Shown here in pieces: positions 1 through 11,149 of a stretch of 64,000 nt of DNA. Numbering within the stretch: position 1 is the stretch's first letter; each line of letters opens with the position of its first letter. The notes beneath the pieces are model-generated. The model did not search any database and was not told the origin of the DNA. It worked only from the letters and a program-made list of their open reading frames with translations. The DNA lies in assembly GCF_000004195.4 (NCBI RefSeq), contig NC_030683.2, positions 51,287,358 to 51,351,357 on the forward strand, written 5' to 3'. Source of the stretch: Xenopus tropicalis (lineage: Eukaryota; Chordata; Amphibia; Anura; Pipidae). Position numbers and translations under genes: made by a program.

Positions 1-459
1 TTAGGAATGTACACATTCCTGATTTTTCAGGGTTCTGCAACTGCGGCAAAATCGTATCTTTTATGGTCACCACAGGTGATCGAAAAGGTAGGACAAACCT
101 GGGCCCACACTGCAGAATCAGTGTTTTTTGGTTCACGTTACTCTACATTGAATTACCTCTGCCTGACCATGCACGTGCGCACAAGCACGGTGACTGCTAA
201 ACACACCACTACAGAAATATTCCCACCGACGGGACGAACGTCCTGGAGGTGACAAGCAACTAGTAAAAACTAATATTCGCACACTTGACAGTATCATTAA
301 AGCTTTTTGCGTTTTTTTTCGTTGCAGTAAACGCGGCGTTTTGTCTTTGCGTGTGAACCGGTCGTAACCTTTACACGACTTGATTGGAATGTAGATGCCG
401 GACTTTTTAAAGCAGTTTATTACATAAGTTTAGGAATGTAGTGTGTTTTCTCCCCTTAA
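1..459. other. No gene recognised at window start
   Basis: I see no coding signal here. Part of 290-459 may belong to the hAT-type MITE that follows, but it does not line up with the two complete copies at 20,214 and 43,336, so I leave it unassigned. Confidence 0.4.
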
Positions 460-728
460 CAGCACAAAACGCAACGCTGTGTCAACAACGTATTTTTCAG
501 AGAAATTTTTGCCCTTGATGCCCCTCCTGCATGCCACTGTCCAGGTCATGGCACCCTTTAAACAACTTTAAAATCAGTTTTCTGGCCAGAGATGGCTTTT
601 CTAGGTTTTAAAGTTCGCCTTCCCATTGAAGTCTATGGGGTTCGCAAAGTTCGCGAACGTTCGCACTTTCCGACGAAAGTTCGCGAACGGGTTCACGAAC
701 ATTTTTTTTTAGGTTCGCTACATCCCTA
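460..728. repeat. hAT-type MITE, partial copy A
   Basis: From about 469 this follows the complete copies at 20,214-20,706 and 43,336-43,796. Shared blocks include the text around CTGCATGCCACTGTCCAGG, the motif CCCATTGAAGTCTATG, runs of TTCGCGAAC, and a right end reading GTTCGCTACATCCCTA at 713-728. No matching left terminal repeat was found, so this copy is 5'-deleted or belongs to a divergent subfamily. It abuts a Gypsy pol remnant that starts just to its right. Confidence 0.75.
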
Positions 729-744
729 CTTATTACTTATCATC

Positions 745-1105
745 CAGGCTTCAGAAATAAAAAAGGCGGACAATCTCTCTAGAAGCTTTATTCCTGAGGA
801 ACACAGGACTATGACCAATTATTCCCTCTAGCAGGATATGCGTCCATAATTTGCTTCTCATATTCAGTCTACTCAGTCTTCTGTACTTCCAGACACCCCT
901 ATTGCACCCCTCTAGAACTTTGTCTCTCTGTTATACAGCAAAGAGGACCTTGGATCTGTTAAATCATCTTGTATGGTCCCATCTATGCAGACATCATAGA
1001 CTTTATCACTACTTGCACTGTCTGCATCTCTTCTAAGCTTAGTCAATCCCTTTCTTCTGGTCTTTTGACTTTCCTCTGAATCTGTTGACTCAATTAGCTA
1101 TGGAC
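745..1105 (+). pseudogene. Ty3/Gypsy (chromovirus-like) pol remnant: RNase H end to integrase zinc finger
   Basis: Translation of 760-830 gives KADNLSRSFIPEEH, which resembles the end of chromoviral RNase H (KADALSRSF). A shifted frame near 970-1,095 gives DFITTCTVCISSKLSQSLSSGLL followed by LAMDV, matching the CxxC half of the integrase zinc finger and the start of the catalytic core. Frameshifts and stops mean it is dead. It continues at 1,513 after an inserted AT-rich block. It would once have encoded the enzymes that degrade template RNA and integrate the retrotransposon. Family assignment is from motif recognition only. Confidence 0.7.
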
Positions 1106-1512
1106 GTTATTATTTTATAACCACCTTTCTTTCTTTCTTTCTTTTTTCTTTTCTTTTTGCTTATATTTTTTTTTAAAAAAGTTTTCCAAGACAATACAAA
1201 TTCCAGAATTTTCAGAATTTGCTTTACACAATAATATAACATATGATGTTATATTATATTATGTTAAACTTGTTTTGGGTAAATTTAAAAATTAATGAAA
1301 AGGCAGCATTCCAGAAATGTTGTATTCCTTCACAGACCCCCCAAATATGTAGTATGTCTCCTATATATTTGCCACACCTCCAACAAATATTTGGAGCATC
1401 AGGATATATTTTCAATAATCTCGAGGGGGTTAGGTATCAACTATATAATATTTTATAATAATTTTCCTGGTGGGCGAAGCATTTAGTGAATTTTTGAGTT
1501 CTGAGGATTGCT
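1106..1512. other. AT-rich insertion with CTTT microsatellite splitting the pol remnant
   Basis: The integrase reading breaks after MDV near 1,097 and resumes with TVMWVVIDHFSKMAHF at 1,516. In related elements these are about 15-20 residues apart, so roughly 350-400 bp here is extra DNA. It begins with a (CTTT)n tract (1,127-1,150). No terminal repeats or target duplication were seen. Confidence 0.5.
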
Positions 1513-2010
1513 CAAACAGTCATGTGGGTGGTAATTGACCATTTCAGCAAGATGGCACATTTCATTTTTCTATTCAAACTCCCATCTGTGGTGGAACATT
1601 CTCAAATGTTTATTCTTTGCGTTTTTCAACTCAAATGATTTCCCAATGTTGGCGATCTTTGTCTAAAGCACTTGGCATCGCTTTCTAATTTTCTTTTGCC
1701 AATAGCCCTCAGTCCAATGGAGCTGCTAAACAAGTTAATCAAGCTCTTGAGGAATTTCTTTGATGTCACTTGTTTCTCTGCCAGGACAACTCATTTAATC
1801 TTCTACCTTGGGTGGAGTTTGCTCATAACAATGCAAAAAAACAATGAAAAGCCACCTTTATACGTGTCTACGGTCAACCCCAAGCTTTGCCTAAGGACTT
1901 TCTCATTTTTGATGTTTCAGCAGCCAATGACCATGTTACCCATGTGTCCTCGATCTGGAGTTCCACTAAAGCAGAAGACTTAAGTCTTCCTTCCCCTCCT
2001 ACTTCTAACT
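1513..2010 (+). pseudogene. Ty3/Gypsy (chromovirus-like) integrase core remnant
   Basis: Fragments in several frames read WVVIDHFSKMAHF, then SPQSNGAAKQVNQALEEF, then LPWVEFAHNNAK and finally DVSAANDHVTHVSSIWSSTK. These follow the order of the chromovirus integrase: the DRFSKMAHF core strand, the HPQSNGQAE motif holding the catalytic Glu, the LPWAEFAHNN motif and the C-terminal region. The expected Glu after PQSNG is replaced by Lys, and stops interrupt every frame, so this is a pseudogene. It is the downstream half of the element starting at 745. Confidence 0.75.
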
Positions 2011-3770
2011 GCATTAGTGCATCATGTGCCCTTCAATAAGACATGGTAAACAGCTATAGCTGTAATGGAAGCTAATTCATTAACAGTCTTTAACAATATG
2101 GAATTAACCTGAACACACAACTAAAATATCATTAAGGTGAACAGTTTTATCCATGAGATACCACCAACTTTAACAGCTTAATAGGCTCTAAAAAATTACT
2201 AAGTGATATATAATTAGTTTTATCTTATTAAAAACAAGATGCAGTGACACTTCTGAAGTTATTGTCAATTTTATTCCTGTTCAGGGATGTGGAAGTTAAT
2301 ATTCCACAGTTTTGCTCCAGTGATCTGGCATGGTAGATATTAGTATATCATTTTAAAGCAATTAACATGACTTTTATACACTTAGCTTATCACTGAGCAG
2401 TAGAGACTTTAGTATATTAGTTTGAGGTGCCCATCCTCTTATAGATTAAATTGATCATAATATAAAACTGCTTATATTTTGTTATACTTTTCTATCTTAT
2501 AACTGCAAGAGTTTTTAAAATAAAGAAAATGTTGTTTTAGTTAACTCTCTTTTACAGAGTAAGTGAAAACATTTTGTTGTTTTTGTTCATTTTTTAAAAA
2601 ATTTGCAAATAACTGCTGGTATGTCTAATTTGTTAATTTAACAATGAAGTCACGATTAAATCCATGTTACCACATCTGATAGTGGCCTATGTCCTTTATC
2701 TTTATATATAAAGAAGATAAAAACATACTCTTTCTTTCTTCCTTGCTGAAACCTAATTTTGCAGTCCAGTATTCAGTTCTTATCTTCACCATTCATAAAT
2801 AGTTTTACTCCATCAACTTTAAATTCAAATTTATTAAAAAACAAAACAAAACGCATAACAATATACTAGTGGATTGAAACTTTAAAAGAATCAAATCAAA
2901 GTCCAAATAATATTATTAAAGTATTTCTACACTAGAAGATTTGGTTTATTCTTCTAATTTTTTGTAAGTGTTGATATCTTGCAGCAGCTATATCCCTGGT
3001 GGAAATAGTGAGGCGGGGTGGTTCATCTGTACACCTAGAGCTGTTAAAAAGGCAGAAAATAAAAACAATAGCTTTAGACAATCTAGTACTCATGGGGAGA
3101 CTTTAAAAAGCAAACCCCAAGAACTGCCCTTGAGGAGATTACTACTACTACAGCTGGACATGTAAACAGTAAAATATAAAGTATCAACACAGGGTACACA
3201 AAAACTTAAAGAAATACATGCTTTTACTTAGATTATTCTTCCTCATCACTTCTACATCTAGCAGCAATACCTCATTTTCATTTTCACAATAATATAATAT
3301 AATGTCTCCCATGTTTATAGCAACTTTCCCTTTTTTGCTATAGTGACCAGCTCCATGTTGTAACTCCCACCCTTTCCAGCTACAGTCAGGCGATCCCAGT
3401 GGAGCCAATAAGAGGGCAACCATTTGGGGGTTTTAACCCTGAAAGCAAGTAAGTTGCAGGTGGAACTCAGTCCCTTTGTTAAATGTATATTGAAGCAGAG
3501 AATTTCTAATGAATCAGATAAAAGTGAGCGTAGAACTGTCCAGAGGGGATAACTTTGATGTAGTTGGCCAGCTTGAAGTATATTGCAATATATGGGCAAA
3601 CAATCCCTGTTTTGCTTAAAGGGGAAGACATTTCTTGGTAGCTTAATGCACAGAATGTCTTAATGTATACAGTATATATTGATAATGGGTGAGTGTAGAG
3701 GATTTCTTGTTGTTGTCTATATGTATTTTGTGGAAAGGAGCTGCAGAGTATGGTCACAGCTAATGATGAG
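2011..3770. other. AT-rich sequence without recognised gene
   Basis: No ORF above noise and no recognised domain. The stretch around 3,340-3,640 has the look of an old dispersed repeat (it contains TTAAAGGGGAAGAC on the + strand near 3,618, like the ends of TTAA-flanked MITEs), but I cannot define its borders. Confidence 0.4.
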
Positions 3771-4084
3771 CCAATGGAAAAATGCAGAATTTTGCTGCAA
3801 ATCCATGCCTGGCAAAAAATGTGCTCAGCAGTAGTCACAGCAGAAAAATCACTGAAAGTTAGTAATGAGGAATTAGGAGAAACTGATGTAATGTGCAGAC
3901 AGGTTAAATCTGGGTAATGTAAAACGATGTGACACTGTCCTTTTCGCAGCATGCATCTGTGCGGATTACTTTTAAGTCATTCATAGTGATAAGTGAATCT
4001 GTCCTGTTTCACTTTGATGAGAAATTTTCAAAACTGATGAAAAATTTGCAAAACAGCGAAAAATTCACGAAATTCTGCTGCCGC
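3771..4084. repeat. Decayed hAT-type MITE pieces (TAGTGATG family)
   Basis: 3,984-4,084 begins TAGTGATAAGTGAATC and repeats GAAAAATT blocks, matching the left half of the element at 7,844-8,188. 3,771-3,826 contains CCAATGG and AATCCATGCCTGGC, matching the right half of that element. The halves lie in the wrong order, so this is either a rearranged copy or two fragments. Many CpG sites of the young copy are TG or CA here, as expected for an old methylated copy. Confidence 0.5.
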
Positions 4085-4243
4085 ACTATTTCTTTTACAT
4101 ACTTTCAACCTGAATTCAATATAAGAGGCACAAAGTGGCAAGTGTAACCCTATCTGTAGAAAGCTATACATTCTGGTTCCAGAATCACCTCTTTAAAAAG
4201 TTCTTAAATGAATAGTTAATGAGGGGCTCACCAATAAGATCTA

Positions 4244-4327
4244 GGGCTCTGGCACACGGGGAGATTAGTTGCCCGCAACAAATCTCCCTGTTCGCGGGCG
4301 ACTAATCTCCCCGTGTGCCAGAGCCCC
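4244..4327. repeat. Short palindromic MITE
   Basis: GGGCTCTGGCACACGGGGAG at the left returns as its reverse complement at the right end (CTCCCCGTGTGCCAGAGCCC), leaving a short centre. The unit is bracketed by TA on both sides (4,242-4,243 and 4,328-4,329), which could be a TA target duplication. Longer relatives sit at about 13,045-13,298 and 48,784-49,062. Confidence 0.8.
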
Positions 4328-4434
4328 TAAAGGTCATCATTTCATCTATGCTCTACCAGACCTAGTTTTTCCTTTGACAAACTTATTCACTTCTTGTTAC
4401 TCAATAGTTCCACATCTTCATCTCTGCATCCTTG

Positions 4435-4766
4435 TACAGGTATGGTACCTGTTATCCAGAATGCTCGGGACCTGGGGTTTTCTGGGTAAGGGATCTTTCC
4501 GTAATTTGGATTACCATTCCTCAAATCACATAAAAAAGCATTAAAACATCAAATAAACCCAATAGGACTGTTTTGCCTCCAATAAGGATTATTTATATGT
4601 TAGTTGGGATCAAGTACAAGGTACTGTTTTATAATTGCAGAGAAAAAGTAAATGATTTTCAAAAATTAGAATTATTTGCTTATAATGGAGTCTATGGGAG
4701 ATGGCCTTTCCATAATTCAGAACATTCTGGATAATGGGTTTCCAGATAAGGGATCCCATACCTGTA
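4435..4766. repeat. TACAGGTATGG-type MITE, copy 1
   Basis: Terminal inverted repeats: TACAGGTATGGTACCTG on the left and GGATCCCATACCTGTA on the right. Interior landmarks are TTATCCAGAATGCTCGGGAC, CCCAATAGG, GATCAAGTACAAGGTACTG and GGAGTCTATGGGAGA. Five further copies in this window (12,396; 14,617; 17,031; 23,593; 60,076) share the same order, defining an internal non-coding family. The transposon superfamily is not clear from the flanks. Confidence 0.85.
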
Positions 4767-5239
4767 CTGTGTATCTTTTTCTACACATACACTACTGGTT
4801 TTAGTAAGAGGACCATCTTCTTTTTGACTTCTGTATAATTTATACAAAGCTACGCATCCCTAGACATATTGAGCCCATGCTGGGGAACCCTGGGGCTGAC
4901 TGTGGCAGTAAGTTCAGGGATGCCACAGAGGGTAGAGTCAATAGGCTAAACAAAAGAATTAACATGGTAATGCCATCCCAATTCAAATTCACAACAGAGG
5001 TGAGGCAATGTCCACTCTGAAAAAACATGCTTATTGAGAAATATTACACATAGATTTCAGAAGGAGCCATTACTACAAAATAGAACTACTTTCAGATAAG
5101 CTATTGTTTCTCCTGCTCAATATACTTTCAGTAGGAACCAAGCATCATAGTAGCAAAAAAGGGTTTCTCCTGCTTGGGTTTTATTCTCATGTCTACCACA
5201 AGGTGAGGCATGTGAGCATATTTAGCAATGTATATATCC
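4767..5239. other. No gene recognised
   Basis: Non-coding sequence between two repeats; the last 140 bp may already belong to the repeat at 5,240, since TATATCCTTTACTGTACAAG recurs at 48,367. Confidence 0.4.
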
Positions 5240-5783
5240 TTTACTGTACAAGCTAATTGAGCCTAGTACATGCAGCAGTTTTTCCACGATGTATTTAAGC
5301 TGGCAGAAAAATAGCGGACATCACCCTAAATTATTGTGGAGCAGTATAGGCACTTTTTGCCTGCTTATCCATTCCCTAATATTCAGAACAGTAGCAACAG
5401 TAGCCCATGGAGGCACTATCAGTTCAGGCAGCCGAATCCTTCAGCAGATGTGTCAGGGCACTGCTATCTTGTTACCTACCTATTGTTCTGCTGATTGGCT
5501 GCTGGGAGGGGGAGAGGGAGAGGGGTGATATAGCTCCAACTTGCACTGCAGCACTAAAGAGTGACTGAAGTTTATCTGAGCACATGTCACATGACTGTGG
5601 CACCCTGGGAAATGAAGAATATGGAAAGCTCCATGAGACATTTCAAAATTAATTAATAAAAAATGTTAGCGCTTTAAAAAAAAATAATTTCAATGCAGGA
5701 TTCTGCTGGAGAAGCTCTATTAACTGATGTGTTTATAAAAAAACAAAAACAAAACATGTTTTCCTTTGACAGTATTCCTTTAA
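5240..5783. repeat. Dispersed repeat R, copy 1 (T2-like right end)
   Basis: This copy aligns in order with 20,070-21,090 and 48,358-48,620. Shared landmarks: AAGCTAATTGAG, AAATTATTG.GGAGCAGTATAGGC, GTTCAGGCA..CGAATCCTT.GCAGA, CCTATTGTTCTGCTGATTGG, and a right end GACAGTATTCCTTTAA. The TTCCTTTAA terminus resembles TTAA-targeting T2/Kolobok MITEs. It carries no CDS. It serves as the empty-site reference for the hAT insertion in copy 2. Confidence 0.7.
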
Positions 5784-6870
5784 ACTTGAAAAAAATGGGA
5801 AAGCGAGTATTTGTCCCTGGCATGAAAATGTGAAACGCCTAATCTGCCTCCTATTGTATTATTTCATTTTTAATAATAATCAGTGGGGATTTTAATTCCC
5901 CAACCATGTTGTGTAAAGCATTTAGAGTTAATTTATTCCTGCAATTAAATAAACACAGTAAAGATGCTAGAAAAACAAACAACTTCATTTTTTCTGAGGA
6001 TATTTCAATTGCATGCACGCTCATGTCTCCAGAATATATTTAATTGACATTCAGGTGCATTTCATTATGCAAACCTATTCTGAAAGTCATTTATCACAGC
6101 TTCGGAGAAATCAGCTAGTCATGAAACTTTACAGAAATCTTTGGAATATTTGTCACTAGAATGAGTGACAAGGTCAATATATAAATGACAGCTTTGGTAA
6201 ATCTGTTGAAGATTACCATAGTCAATCAGCAGTTTATACATGGTGCAGCATACATGTGCATTTTTTCCATAGTTTCACAACTAAATGACTAGAATTCCAC
6301 TTCCATTTAAGATTAACTTCCTCCTACTAAGCATTTATAAAGGACTATCATAATTCACTGAAGTATATGCTGAATGCAGAAGCAAATGCTGCAGGATTTA
6401 AATGAGCATGTGCAACTGCCATTTTGTGTTCTACTGTGCTTTTAGAAGGGACACAGAAACACAACTGGCATAAAATGTAAGATAATCTGCAACTCATATT
6501 AGCTGATAATTTCTGCATTAAATTAATCAAAAAGGAATGACCCAAAGATAAATGTAGCCCTGAAAATAAAAACAATATTGTGTGTTTTCTTTTAGGGAAC
6601 ACTTCATTTGAGTCACTTAAATTAGGATTTTGTAACAAGAAAATGTATTTTTTTTTTAGCCCATATAATAGCATAGGTTTTAAAAAAAACTTTTTTTTTC
6701 ACTTAGAACTCCATATTAGAATTTGGAAACATTGTATTGTTTCCATATTATTGTTTGTTAATATTATATAGCATTATTAACAAACGCGTGTATACCGGTA
6801 TAAGTTTGTATTTATAGTAGTAACTATAACGGTCTGCATATTAGATCAGATTTCCTTAATACATTCTGAT
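5784..6870. other. AT-rich, no recognised feature
   Basis: Composition is about two-thirds A/T by eye, with no credible ORF and no recognised repeat ends. Confidence 0.4.
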
Positions 6871-6950
6871 AGTTCCATAGGGTTAAAAAAAGACCATCAA
6901 GTTCAACCCTTCCAAGTGAACCTGACACACACATAAACATACACTGACCT
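6871..6950 (-). repeat. CR1 LINE 3'-end fragment
   Basis: CATAGGGTTAAAAAAAGACC and ATCAAGTTCAACCCTTCCAAG match the 3' UTR of the CR1 copy at 40,551 (GGGTTGAAAAAAGACC ... CAACCCTTCCAAG). On the LINE's own strand this is the extreme 3' end. The remainder of the tail has been amplified into the minisatellite that follows. Confidence 0.8.
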
Positions 6951-7578
6951 ATCTATGCACTCACATACATAAACCATACTGACCTATCTATGCACTCACA
7001 TACAGACCCATACTGACCTATCTATGCACTCACATACATAAACCCATACTGACCTATCTATGCACTCACATACAGACCCATACTGACTTATCTATACACT
7101 CACATACAGACCCATACTGACCTATCTATACACTCACATACAGAACCATACTGACCTATCTATCCACTCACATACAGAACCATACTGACCTATCTATACA
7201 CTCACATACAGACCCATACTGACCTATCTATACACTCACATACAGACCCATACTGGCCTATCTATACACTCACATACATAAACCCATACTGACCTATCTA
7301 TACACTCACATACAGACCCATACTGACCTATCTATACACTCACATACAGACCCATACTGACCTATCTATACACTCACATACAGACCCATACTGACCTATC
7401 TATACACTCACATACAGACCCATACTGGCCTATCTATACACTCACATACAGAACCATACTGACCTATCTATACACTCACATACAGAACCATACTGACCTA
7501 TCTATACACTCACATACAGACCCATACTGGCCTATCTATACACTCACATACATAAACCCATACTGACCTATCTATATA
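6945..7578. repeat. 34-bp minisatellite, about 18 units, seeded from a CR1 tail
   Basis: The unit contains CATACTGACCTATCTATACA followed by CTCACATACAGACC and is 34 bp long, with some units 2 bp longer (ACATACATAAACCC). Variants (tatgcactc/tatacactc, gacc/gaac, tgacc/tggcc) are distributed as in a locally homogenised array. The same words (CTATACTTACCAATCTATGC, ACTCACATACATA) occur once, unamplified, in the CR1 3' UTR at 40,625-40,655. Confidence 0.95.
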
Positions 7579-7659
7579 TACCAACATGGCAAAATACATA
7601 TGAGCTTGATCAATAGCGAAGCTGTTTGGGTCACTGTATACCAATATCTTTTATTGAAA

Positions 7660-8276
7660 TCTAGTATCCACTATTTTCGGATTCGGCTGAATCTTTTATG
7701 AAGGATTCGGCCGAACCGAATACTGAACCAAATACAAATTACGATACAGAAGGTTTAAAGAGAACTGCGTGGCAATGAGAAATGTTCAACTTCTGTGTAT
7801 ATGTGACAAAAAGTCACATATTCGGATTCTGTTTGCTCAGGAGTAGTGATGAGCGAATCTGTTCCGTTTCGCTTCGCCGAAAAATTCGCAAATCTTTCAA
7901 AAGATCCACAAAACGGCGAAAAATTCGCGAAACGGAGAAAATGTTGTGCGACAAAAAAAAATTGTCGCCCGCGGCTATTATTTTTTCGCGCGGCTATTGT
8001 TTCGTCGCCCGCGGCTATGATTTTGTCACCCGCGACCATTCTTTTTTGACGCCGGCAACAATTTTTGGACGTGTGGCGAATTTTTCCACTGTGAATTTTT
8101 TCATCCGTTTCGCGAAACAATCCATCAATGGTGAAACACGAAAATTCGCCACGAATCCATGCCTGGCGAAACATTTCGCCCATCACTACTCAGGAGTGTG
8201 GATTCAGCCGAATCTGAATCCTGCTGAAAAAGGTTGAATCTTGTCCGAAACCCAAAATGGATTTGGTGCATCCCTA
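7660..8276. repeat. hAT-like MITE (GGATTCGG family) interrupted by a nested MITE
   Basis: Right end reads TTTGGTGCATCCCTA (8,262-8,276). Interior words GGATTCGGCCGAACCGAATA and ATGTGACAAAAAGTCACATA recur, decayed, at 29,242-29,533. The left end (TCTAGTATCCACTATTTTCG) is shortened relative to the expected TAGGGATGCACCGAATCC. A second MITE is inserted at 7,844-8,188 with a perfect 8-bp duplication. Confidence 0.75.
7844..8188. mobile_element. hAT-type MITE (TAGTGATG family), nested, with 8-bp TSD
   Basis: Terminal repeats TAGTGATGAGCGAA (left) and TTTCGCCCATCACTA (right) are flanked by CTCAGGAG at 7,836-7,843 and again at 8,189-8,196. An 8-bp duplication with TAGTGATG ends is the hAT signature. 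The interior has repeated CGCCCGCGGCTAT-type units, the 21-bp minisatellite that is better developed in the copy at 40,677. No transposase, so it is non-autonomous. Frames open across it are a consequence of the 21-bp repeat. Confidence 0.92.
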
Positions 8277-8646
8277 GTATAAAGCTCATATACATGTTAG
8301 TGATTACATAGAATTTATATATGTACATTTGTAATATAATAATCCAGCCTTGCGAATACATCCAAGTAAGCCATTTCTGCAGGTGCAACACCATTCTACC
8401 TTACCCCCTTTTGAGCAATTAGCCTTTGAAAGCTGGCCTCAAAGAGGTAACATTTATAACATTCTCTCTGTCTGCCTAAAGTTTATTTCCTAAACATAAA
8501 TATATGCTTTAATGAGAGAGGGACCTGGACAAGGAGATGGATTTGCAGGAAATTATATGGAGCGATGTTCAGAAGATAGTCACCTGTGTTAGATAAGAAG
8601 AAAATGTATACACATTTTGATGTGCTGGTATAATTAACCTGTAGAC

Positions 8647-8960
8647 GAGTGATCCCCAACCAGTGGTTTGTGAGAAACATGTTGCTTCCCATCCCCCTTG
8701 ATGTTGCTTCCAGTGACCTCAAGTAGGTGCCTATTTTTACATTTCTGGCTTGTAGGCAAGTTTTAGAAGCACACAATCTTACACAATTTTACTCCAAGCA
8801 GAGCCTCCTACATAATTGTAGGCCACATGGGGCTATCAAATAACCAATCACAGACCTTATTTGGTATCACCAAAGAACTTTTTTCATGCTTGTGTGGCTA
8901 ACCAATTACCACTTTTACATCTGAGTGTGGCTCATGAATAAAAAAGGTTGGGGATCCCTG
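8647..8960. repeat. hAT-type MITE with GATCCCCAACC ends
   Basis: Left end GAGTGATCCCCAACCAGTGG and right end GGTTGGGGATCCCTG are inverted repeats. Flanking 8-mers CTGTAGAC and CTTTAGAG agree at 6 of 8 positions, consistent with an old hAT target duplication. No ORF. Confidence 0.75.
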
Positions 8961-9511
8961 CTTTAGAGCTACATAGGATGTTTCCTAATGTACCAGATAT
9001 ATGGTGAATAGTGTGCTCGGTCCCTGGATCTGTGCTGCATCTGTTATGGTCCTGCCATTGTTTAGCATCTTTTTTGCTTCCAAATAAAGAACTTTTAACC
9101 CCTTAGCTATTAGTGAAGTACATGATAGACTTGACAGCAATCAGAAGTCTCTGTAAAAATACCCATTGAAATGGAAAAATATTATTTCCCTATAGTACTT
9201 CAAGTCTATAACATTTATGAATTTGCATAAACATATATGAATTTGCATATTGCAGTCTTTTTATTCATACCCTCTTGTGTTCATCATCAAGTAAATCACT
9301 GCCTGGTTGCTAGTGTAAATAGGACTTTAATTACCAGATAACTGTAGAAATCCCACACTGGGGAGCTGCTAATATAAGTTAAATAAAACAAAACTATAAG
9401 AAAAATGGATTCTAATTGCAAATTATGTCACAATATCACTACATAACAATTTAAGTTGAAAGTTGAATGTAAAGGTGAACAAAGGTAAAGATATAATCAC
9501 AGCTCCAGGTC
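8961..9511. other. No recognised feature
   Basis: AT-rich non-coding sequence without repeat ends or ORFs that I can support. Confidence 0.4.
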
Positions 9512-9515
9512 TTAA

Positions 9516-9939
9516 AGGAACAGTAACACCAAAAAATGAAAGAGCTTTAAAGTAATAAAAATATAATGCACTGTTGCCCTGCACAGTGCATTATACACAC
9601 TGGTGTGTTTGCTACAGTAACACTACTATAATTTATATAATAAGCTGCTGTGTAGCCACGGGGGCAGCCATTAAAGCTGGAAAAAAGGAGAAAAGGCACA
9701 GGTTACATAGCAGATAACAGATAAGTTCTGTAGAATACAATAGTGTTTTATCTGTTAACTGCTATGTGCCTGTGCCTTTTCTCCTTTGAATGGCTGCCTC
9801 CATGGCTACATAGCAGCTTGTTTATATAAATTATAGTAGACTTTCTGAAGTAAACACACAACTTTTACCAGTGCAGGGCAGCAGCACATTATATTTTAGT
9901 TACTTTTATACACTTTCATTTTTTGGTGTTACTGTTCCT
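9516..9939. mobile_element. T2/Kolobok-type foldback MITE, copy 1
   Basis: Flanked by TTAA at 9,512-9,515 and 9,940-9,943. Ends AGGAACAGTAACACCAAAAA and TTTTTGGTGTTACTGTTCCT are perfect inverted repeats, and the pairing extends inward: the GCAGCCATT/AATGGCTGC and AAAAGGCACAGG/CCTGTGCCTTTT blocks fold back on each other across nearly the whole length. TTAA plus AAAGGRA ends fits the T2/Kolobok MITEs described from Xenopus. Further copies: 18,225, 21,289 and a fragment at 63,560. Confidence 0.9.
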
Positions 9940-10013
9940 TTAACAGGTGAAACAGGTAAAACTTCCATAGCACAGCAAAACTATTAAAACTGCAATTCTG
10001 CTCAGTTATATTA

Positions 10014-10970
10014 TGTAGGGACCCATAGGGTTAATATGCCCCTATGGCTTTAAACCCTACCATTTCCTTCTATATCCTGTTACTGGGCAAATACCCATGT
10101 ATCTAGTTTACCATTTGCATTCTGTACCTTAATGGTTCTTAGGTTGACCACTCCCTTGGCACTCTAATATTGTGCTTAGCAAAGGGGTTGATCTTCTTTG
10201 GCTCCATCTTGTGACTCAGGTGGAAGTTCCACTGAGCCTGGGATCAACAGGGCCCCAGTAAGCTATAATACCCTGGAGAACCATCTGAACCAAGTCGCCC
10301 CATGAACGAGGAATAGCTAGAAGAGTAGAACAGTAGAAGTAGAAGAACATCCTAAGAGCACTTTCTTGGAAAGTGAGACAGTGAGATCAGATAGAAAGAG
10401 CAGTTTCTCGCTCCAACCAGGAGAGTTTAGCTGGGGGAACTCTTCCTCACAAGCACTGTTACCTTAGTGCAGGACCACGGTTAAGATGCAGGAATCAGGT
10501 TAGTTCCTATCCCTGATCCATAGTTGGCTGTTTGGGATCCTTAGCAGCTAAGGTATACATCCTGAGGACCTGAGGTATTTGTCTGGGCTACTCTCCATTT
10601 TGGTTCCGGGCTATTTGGTTATCTTTTCTCTGCCCAGACTCTGTAGAGGTGGGATAAACCGGTGGACACCATCTCTTTCTATCCTCAGTGCTTCTAACTG
10701 CTGTCTCCTCTGTGTGAGTGTTGCCATAACCCTGTGGACTAATTGTCTTGGACAATAAACAAGTTTGTTTATGTTTTCACCGCAAAGAACCTTCTTGCGT
10801 CCATTCTTTATATTACTTTGCACACAGCCTAAGTGAGTTGTAGTTGCACTACACCCCATGAATATTTTCACATAGCGAAAGCCCATCTGGTGTGAAGAGT
10901 CCTATGTACCCCATGCTCTAAAGCCAATCTAGCTGGTGTTGCCTGTTTTCACAGCCAAATAGGGGTTACA
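10014..10970 (+). mobile_element. Solo LTR, 957 bp
   Basis: Begins TGTAGGGACCCATAGGG and ends AGGGGTTACA, that is TGTA...TACA inverted ends, with ATTA duplicated on both sides (10,010-10,013 and 10,971-10,974). An AATAAA signal lies at 10,754-10,759 followed by a T-rich stretch, placing the R region late in the LTR and fixing the + orientation. There is no internal region on either side, so this is probably the product of recombination between two LTRs. Length and a 4-bp duplication fit an ERV or Gypsy LTR; the family is not resolved. Confidence 0.75.
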
Positions 10971-11149
10971 ATTACTTTGTAAAAACAAATGTATTTTTTA
11001 CTTACTGATTTTAGTGGCTTTATTGAATTCTGTATTGTATTTGACTTATTAAAATGAATTTTAATTTATATTACTATCATTAATTTTTTGTAAAAATAAT
11101 GTAATATTTGTCCATTTTAGATTCAGTGGAATGTTTAATGTGTGAAATA

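Noticed and set aside
7844..8188. CRISPR-like spaced repeats in MITEs and minisatellites
   Set aside because: Units are contiguous, without unique spacers, and the genome is clearly eukaryotic.
7755..8237. Open frames of 143-151 codons on both strands
   Set aside because: They cover a CpG-rich hAT MITE with 21-bp repeats; open frames on both strands are a composition effect.
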